From contig JAJYXS010000019.1 of assembly GCA_021801615.1 (NCBI GenBank), positions 1-10,128 on the forward strand: 10,128 nucleotides of DNA, read 5' to 3'. The position numbers and the translations under genes are program-made. The notes under the pieces are model-generated. The model saw only the letters and a program-made list of their open reading frames with translations, made no database searches and was not told the origin of the DNA. Position 1 is the stretch's first letter, and each line of letters begins with the position of its first letter. The DNA is from Actinomycetes bacterium. GTDB lineage: Bacteria > Actinomycetota > Acidimicrobiia > Acidimicrobiales > RAAP-2. Of the stretch, positions 7,560-10,128 are shown piece by piece.

Positions 7560-7680
7560 GGCGACCTCGCCGGGAACGCGCCGCGCGCGACCTGTGCACG
7601 AGCAGCCGACGACGGGCAGACCAAGCAAAGGCCGAGCAGCGACCCCCACCGCGAGGACTGCGGCTGGTGCTGTCTCCCAT
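7549..7680 (-). other. Possible 43-codon small ORF downstream of the c-di-GMP riboswitch
   Basis: ATG at 7680-7678 is preceded on the minus strand by AAGGGA with 9-base spacing, and the frame stays open to TAG at 7549-7551. The product (start MGDSTSRSPRGGG) is Arg/Ser-rich with no recognised domain. Third-position G/C is about 70%, lower than in the real genes here, so coding is unproven. It overlaps the end of the plus-strand gene by 11 bases. Another frame from GTG 7730 stays open longer, but mostly mirrors the opposite gene. Listed because it is the only reading frame with a ribosome binding site placed to be controlled by the riboswitch. Confidence 0.22.
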
Positions 7681-7682
7681 CG

Positions 7683-7730
7683 GTGACGTTCCCTTCTCTT
7701 CGGCTCGAAGAGCCATCCGGGAGACGTCAC
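7683..7730 (-). promoter_or_regulatory. Long hairpin after the riboswitch: candidate expression platform
   Basis: On the minus strand GTGACGT (7730-7724) pairs with ACGTCAC (7689-7683). TCCC and GGGA continue the stem across a one-base bulge. An inner perfect 7-bp stem CTCTTCG/CGAAGAG (7712-7706 with 7702-7696) has a 3-nt loop. It begins 6 bases after the riboswitch's outer stem. The GGGA strand is part of the AAGGGA before the ATG at 7680, so the folded form would hide that site. No U-run follows, which favours control of translation or RNA stability over termination. Confidence 0.5.
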
Positions 7731-7736
7731 GAAAAC

Positions 7737-7849
7737 GGTGCGCTGATTGCGCCCGGTTCGGCGATCCGGCTAGCTCAGGGAGCCCCGTGACTTTGCGTCC
7801 CCACCTCGCGGTGGGTTTGCCCTTTCGTCGGCGCCTGTACGAGCGCACC
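7737..7849 (-). promoter_or_regulatory. Cyclic di-GMP class I (GEMM-I) riboswitch
   Basis: Read on the minus strand, the conserved GEMM-I signatures occur in order. AGGGCAAACC (7823-7814) is followed by a 6-bp hairpin with a GCGA (GNRA) tetraloop (stem 7815-7810 with 7805-7800). GGGACGCAAAG (7801-7791) follows, then a second, short hairpin (GCTC/GAGC) and the 3' signature TAGCCGGATCGCCGA (7772-7758). A perfect 8-bp outer stem (7849-7842 with 7744-7737) encloses the aptamer. This family binds c-di-GMP at the junction of the two helices. It has its own promoter upstream and a long hairpin downstream. It points toward the 3' end of the diguanylate cyclase operon, and no normal-sized gene follows on its strand. 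Aptamer identity is very likely; what it controls is unknown. Confidence 0.92.
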
Positions 7850-7856
7850 TGGAATG

Positions 7857-7885
7857 ATTCTACGCCTTTGTGCTCGCTGTTGCAA
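7857..7885 (-). promoter_or_regulatory. Near-consensus sigma70-type promoter for the riboswitch RNA
   Basis: On the minus strand, -35 TTGCAA (7885-7880), 17-bp spacer, -10 TAGAAT (7862-7857). An A/T run just upstream (7886-7893 region, T7 on this strand) could act as an UP element. The predicted start near 7850 coincides with the first base pairs of the riboswitch outer stem. This makes the riboswitch a real transcription unit and not a chance match. Confidence 0.8.
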
Positions 7886-7912
7886 GAAAAAAATCGGGCG
7901 GCTCGCAGCGCC

Positions 7913-7938
7913 GTGCCTTCGGCACGTGCCTTCGGCAC
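7913..7938. repeat. Two adjacent copies of a 13-bp hairpin-forming repeat
   Basis: GTGCCTTCGGCAC occurs twice back to back (7913-7925 and 7926-7938). Each copy is a 5-bp stem with a 3-nt loop. The pair lies between the minus-strand riboswitch promoter and the plus-strand folP2-like promoter, so it could be an operator or an insulating structure. Function unknown. Confidence 0.6.
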
Positions 7939-7948
7939 GCGCCTTGGG

Positions 7949-7954
7949 TATGGT
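7949..7954 (+). promoter_or_regulatory. -10 box for a probably leaderless folP2-like mRNA
   Basis: TATGGT is followed after 7 bases by an in-frame GTG at 7962, the spacing expected when transcription starts at or next to the start codon. No ribosome binding site precedes this GTG. The same layout (TACGGT, 6 bases, GTG) occurs at 5048-5062. No clear -35 box is visible. Confidence 0.5.
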
Positions 7955-7961
7955 CGCCTGC

Positions 7962-8912
7962 GTGGACGCGGGTCCCACCCAGGCTGGCGGTGCCCTCGCG
8001 AGGTGCGCCCCCCGTGGCGCCGGCGCCCCCGGCGCCGGCCGCTCGGTCCGCCACCTGGCGCTGGGGGACCGCCGGTACGACGTGCAGCACCGGGCGCTCG
8101 TGATGGGCATCTTGAACCGGACCCCCGACTCCTTCTACGACCGGGGTGCCACCTTCAGGCTCGACACGTTGCTGGCACGGGCAGAGCAGCTCGTCGCCGA
8201 GGGAGCGGACGTCCTCGACGTGGGCGGCGTCAAGGCCGGTCCCGGGCCGGAGGTCACCGAGGCGGAGGAGCTGGAGCGAGTCGTGCCTGCGGTCGAGGCC
8301 CTGACCGCCCGCTTCGACGTTCCGGTGTCGGTCGACACCTGGCGCGCGAGCGTCGCGGAGGCGTCGTTCGGCGCCGGCGCGGTCGTCGGCAACGACATCA
8401 GCGGGTTCGCCGACCCCGACTACCTGCGCGTCGCAGCCGACGCGGGAGCGTCGGTCGTGGCGACCCACATCCGGCTCGCGCCGCGGATCCCGGACCCCGA
8501 GCCTTCCTACGTCGACGTCGTCGCCACGGTCGCGGGCTTTCTCGCAGCGCGCGCCGAGCGAGCAATGGCTGCGGGGTTGCCGAGCGAGAGGGTCGTGCTC
8601 GACGCGGGGCTCGACCTCGGCAAGACGGCCAGCCAGTCGCTCACCTTGCTGCGAGCATCCCACGTGCTCGCGGGCCTCGGGCACCCGCTGCTGCTGTCGG
8701 CGTCGAACAAGACCTTCCTCGGGGTGCTGCTCGGCCTCGAGCTCACCGAGCGCGCCGCGGCGTCGCTCTCCGCGGCAGCGCTCGGGATCACGGGGGGCTG
8801 CCGGATCGTGCGCGTCCACGACGTGGCAGGCACCGTGCGCGTGCGCGACGCGCTGGCCGCGCTGCTCGAGGCACGCGGAGGTGAGCCGGTGCCGCCGCGC
8901 CGGGCCCGGTGA
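7962..8912 (+). CDS. folP2: FolP2-type dihydropteroate synthase homologue
   Basis: 316 residues, a DHPS (pterin-binding TIM barrel) family protein. Visible motifs: MGILNRTPDSFYDRG (48-62), SVDT (123-126), ND (144-145), LGKT (219-222) and RVHDV (284-288). Two sites differ from active FolP. The loop usually reading DVGGESTRPG is DVGGVKAGPG (86-95), and the SRK motif is SNK (248-250). NRTPDSFYDRGATF together with DVGGVKAGPG is typical of actinobacterial FolP2, whose mycobacterial members are reported to lack DHPS activity. A true folate role is therefore doubtful, though the (beta/alpha)8 core and several pterin-site residues remain. GTG 7962 was chosen because a -10 box sits just upstream; ATG 7950 overlaps that box. 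The stop overlaps the next gene's start as GTGA, indicating coupled translation with holA. The first ~40 residues are an Ala/Gly-rich extension. Confidence 0.88.
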   Translation: MDAGPTQAGGALARCAPRGAGAPGAGRSVRHLALGDRRYDVQHRALVMGILNRTPDSFYDRGATFRLDTLLARAEQLVAEGADVLDVGGVKAGPGPEVTEAEELERVVPAVEALTARFDVPVSVDTWRASVAEASFGAGAVVGNDISGFADPDYLRVAADAGASVVATHIRLAPRIPDPEPSYVDVVATVAGFLAARAERAMAAGLPSERVVLDAGLDLGKTASQSLTLLRASHVLAGLGHPLLLSASNKTFLGVLLGLELTERAAASLSAAALGITGGCRIVRVHDVAGTVRVRDALAALLEARGGEPVPPRRAR

Positions 8913-9967
8913 CGCCGGCGCGGGCCGCCGGGCGGTCCGAGGCGCTCGTGCACCTGGTGCGCGGCGACGACCCCGCGCTCGTCGCGCAGGCGACCAGGGC
9001 GCTCCTCGCACGGCTCGTCGGCGACCTCGACCCCTCGCTCGTGGTCGAAGAGCACGGCGCGGGGGACGAGCTGGACGCCGCGGCGATCGTGGATGCCTGC
9101 ACGACCCCCCCGTTCCTGGTGGACCGCAGAGTCGTGGTCGTGCGCGACGCGGGCCGGCTGACCGCCGGCGACGCGGCGCGGCTCGCAGAGACGCTCGAGC
9201 ACCCGCTCCCTTCCGTGCACCTCGTGCTCGTCTCCGGCGGCGGGGCGATCCCCGCGGGCCTGGTCAAGATGGCGACGGCCAGCGGCGAGGTCGTCGACGC
9301 GAGCGCAGGCCGCGGTCGCGACCGGGGCCGATGGCTGGCCGAGCAGCTCCGGCACGCGCCCGTGAAGCTCGACGCCCTCGCGGCGCGCAGGCTCGAAGAG
9401 CACCTCGGCGAGGAGCTCGGCCGGTTGGAAGGGGTCATGGCCTCGCTCGCCGCCGCCTACGGCGCCGGCGCCTCGGTGAGCGAGGCCGCGCTCGAGCCGT
9501 TCCTCGGGGAAGCCGGGGTCGTGCCGCCATGGGAGCTCACCGACGCGATCGACGCTGGCGACGTCGCCGGCGCTTTGCGCGCGCTCCACCGCCTGCTCGC
9601 AGCGGGCCGCCAGGCGCCGGCGGTGATCGCCACGCTGCACGGGCACTTCTCGGACATGCTCCGGCTCGACGGGGCCGGGGTCGTCTCGGTCGACGACGCC
9701 GCGTCGCTGCTCGGGGCGAGGAGCCCGTTCACGGCCAGAAAGGCGCTCGAGCGGGCACGTGAGCTCGGGAGCGAGCGCATCGGGCAGGCGGTGACGCTCG
9801 TCGCCGGTGCCGATCTCGACGTGAAGGGGCAGACGGCGTTGCCGCCCGCGCTGGTCCTCGAGGTCCTCGTCGCGCGTCTCGCGCGCCTCGGTGGCTCCCG
9901 GCGTGCGACGTCGCGCCCACCGGCGCGGCGCGGGGCCTCTGGAAGGGGCGGTCGCACGCAGCGCTGA
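8909..9967 (+). CDS. holA: DNA polymerase III subunit delta
   Basis: 352 residues, slightly longer than typical HolA. The delta subunit of the clamp loader opens the beta sliding clamp and helps load it on DNA. It has the usual layout: a degenerate AAA+ N-terminus starting VHLVRGDDPALVAQATRALL (14-33) without a Walker A motif; the PPFLVDRRVVVVRDAGRL segment (67-84), equivalent to the conserved 'lplFsdrRlVvv' stretch; and the strand HLVLVSG. The helical C-terminal part includes VPPWELTDAIDAGDVAGALRAL (205-226), RSPFTARKALERAREL (271-286) and ADLDVKGQ (301-308). The last ~25 residues are a basic, low-complexity tail. GTG 8909 overlaps the folP2-like stop as GTGA and has no separate ribosome binding site. 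An essential replication gene coupled to a folate-like paralogue may simply reflect operon packing. Confidence 0.93.
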   Translation: MTPARAAGRSEALVHLVRGDDPALVAQATRALLARLVGDLDPSLVVEEHGAGDELDAAAIVDACTTPPFLVDRRVVVVRDAGRLTAGDAARLAETLEHPLPSVHLVLVSGGGAIPAGLVKMATASGEVVDASAGRGRDRGRWLAEQLRHAPVKLDALAARRLEEHLGEELGRLEGVMASLAAAYGAGASVSEAALEPFLGEAGVVPPWELTDAIDAGDVAGALRALHRLLAAGRQAPAVIATLHGHFSDMLRLDGAGVVSVDDAASLLGARSPFTARKALERARELGSERIGQAVTLVAGADLDVKGQTALPPALVLEVLVARLARLGGSRRATSRPPARRGASGRGGRTQR

Positions 9968-9986
9968 ACGCACGTGCAGCGCTGCG
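9957..9986 (+). terminator. Hairpin at the holA stop codon
   Basis: Perfect 10-bp inverted repeat (9957-9966 with 9977-9986, 10-nt loop) that includes part of the holA stop at 9965-9967. It has no U-run. It may end or stabilise the folP2-holA mRNA. Confidence 0.4.
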
Positions 9987-10005
9987 GACGCACGTCAGTG
10001 GCCGG

Positions 10006-10128
10006 GTCGCCGATCGGGCGTGGGGTGCCGATCGGGCGTGGGGTGCCGATCGGCCGGGTCGCCGCTCGAGCGCGGCGTGCCGAGCGGGCGCGGGGTGCCG
10101 AGCGGGCGGGTCGCCGCTCGAGCGTGGG
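10006..10128. repeat. GC-rich tandem repeat with 52-bp higher-order period
   Basis: Seven degenerate units of the type G(G/T)(T/C)GCCGATCGGGCGTGG lie head to tail: 18, 18, 16, 18, 18, 16 and 18 bp from 10006 to 10127, then off the window edge. Unit lengths repeat as 18-18-16, giving a 52-bp super-period (10006, 10058, 10110). Since 52 is not a multiple of 3, the array is unlikely to be translated in one frame. I cannot tell where it ends. Confidence 0.8.

Noticed and set aside
4673..7624. Very long minus-strand open frame (983 codons) opposite the cyclase genes
   Set aside because: It mirrors two plus-strand genes with clear GAF/PAS/GGDEF motifs. Its own product is Arg/Pro/Ser-rich with no domain, as expected for a high-GC shadow frame.
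7044..7730. 228-codon minus frame from GTG 7730 with a hydrophobic stretch and a lipobox-like VVGC
   Set aside because: The hydrophobic part is short, the GTG is buried in the riboswitch hairpin without a ribosome site, and most of the frame mirrors the opposite gene. Kept only as a remote alternative to the 43-codon ORF.
7886..7912. Possible minus-strand intrinsic terminator (short bulged G/C stem, then T7)
   Set aside because: The stem is weak and bulged, no gene ends there on that strand, and the T-run is better explained as an A/T-rich element upstream of the riboswitch promoter.
7860..9011. Minus-strand open frame (383 codons) opposite folP2
   Set aside because: The plus strand has unmistakable DHPS motifs; the minus product is low-complexity. 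It also crosses the riboswitch promoter.
10006..10128. CRISPR array
   Set aside because: Units are contiguous and degenerate, with no unique spacers and no cas genes in the window.

Overview
This is a high-GC window with GTG starts and strong G/C preference at third codon positions. It looks like a chromosomal segment of an actinobacterium. An FolP2-type dihydropteroate synthase paralogue and an Rv1355c (MoeY)-like protein support that. An Acidimicrobiia-like lineage is possible, but I cannot prove it from this sequence.

Layout. (1) Positions 170-4563, minus strand: a two-gene, GTGA-overlapping operon. The upstream gene encodes a regulator-like protein with a GAF-like N-terminus and a degenerate GGDEF domain. 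The downstream gene encodes a large three-part enzyme: an acyltransferase-like N-terminus, a ThiF/E1-like domain and a flavin nitroreductase-like domain. A hairpin lies 11 bases past its stop. (2) 4585-5086: a divergent intergenic region with promoter-like elements and one doubtful small ORF. (3) 5087-7559, plus strand: a GAF-PAS-GGDEF diguanylate cyclase with intact active site and I-site, followed after 13 bases by a GAF plus degenerate GGDEF protein. (4) 7560-7961: a non-coding region. It holds a clear class I c-di-GMP (GEMM-I) riboswitch on the minus strand, with its own near-consensus sigma70-type promoter, and the promoter of the next gene on the plus strand. (5) 7962-9967, plus strand: folP2-like and holA, overlapping by GTGA. 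(6) 9957-10128: a hairpin at the holA stop, then GC-rich 18/18/16-bp tandem repeats running off the window.

The most striking point is the c-di-GMP theme. One intact diguanylate cyclase, two proteins with degenerate GGDEF domains and a c-di-GMP riboswitch lie within about 5 kb. The riboswitch faces the 3' end of the cyclase operon and has no recognisable protein-coding gene downstream. Its transcript would be either a short RNA ending at a strong hairpin (7500-7541), perhaps with a 43-codon ORF, or an antisense RNA to the cyclase operon. That would form a possible feedback loop in which c-di-GMP controls RNA opposite the genes that make it. The riboswitch and promoter are seen directly; the feedback role is inference.
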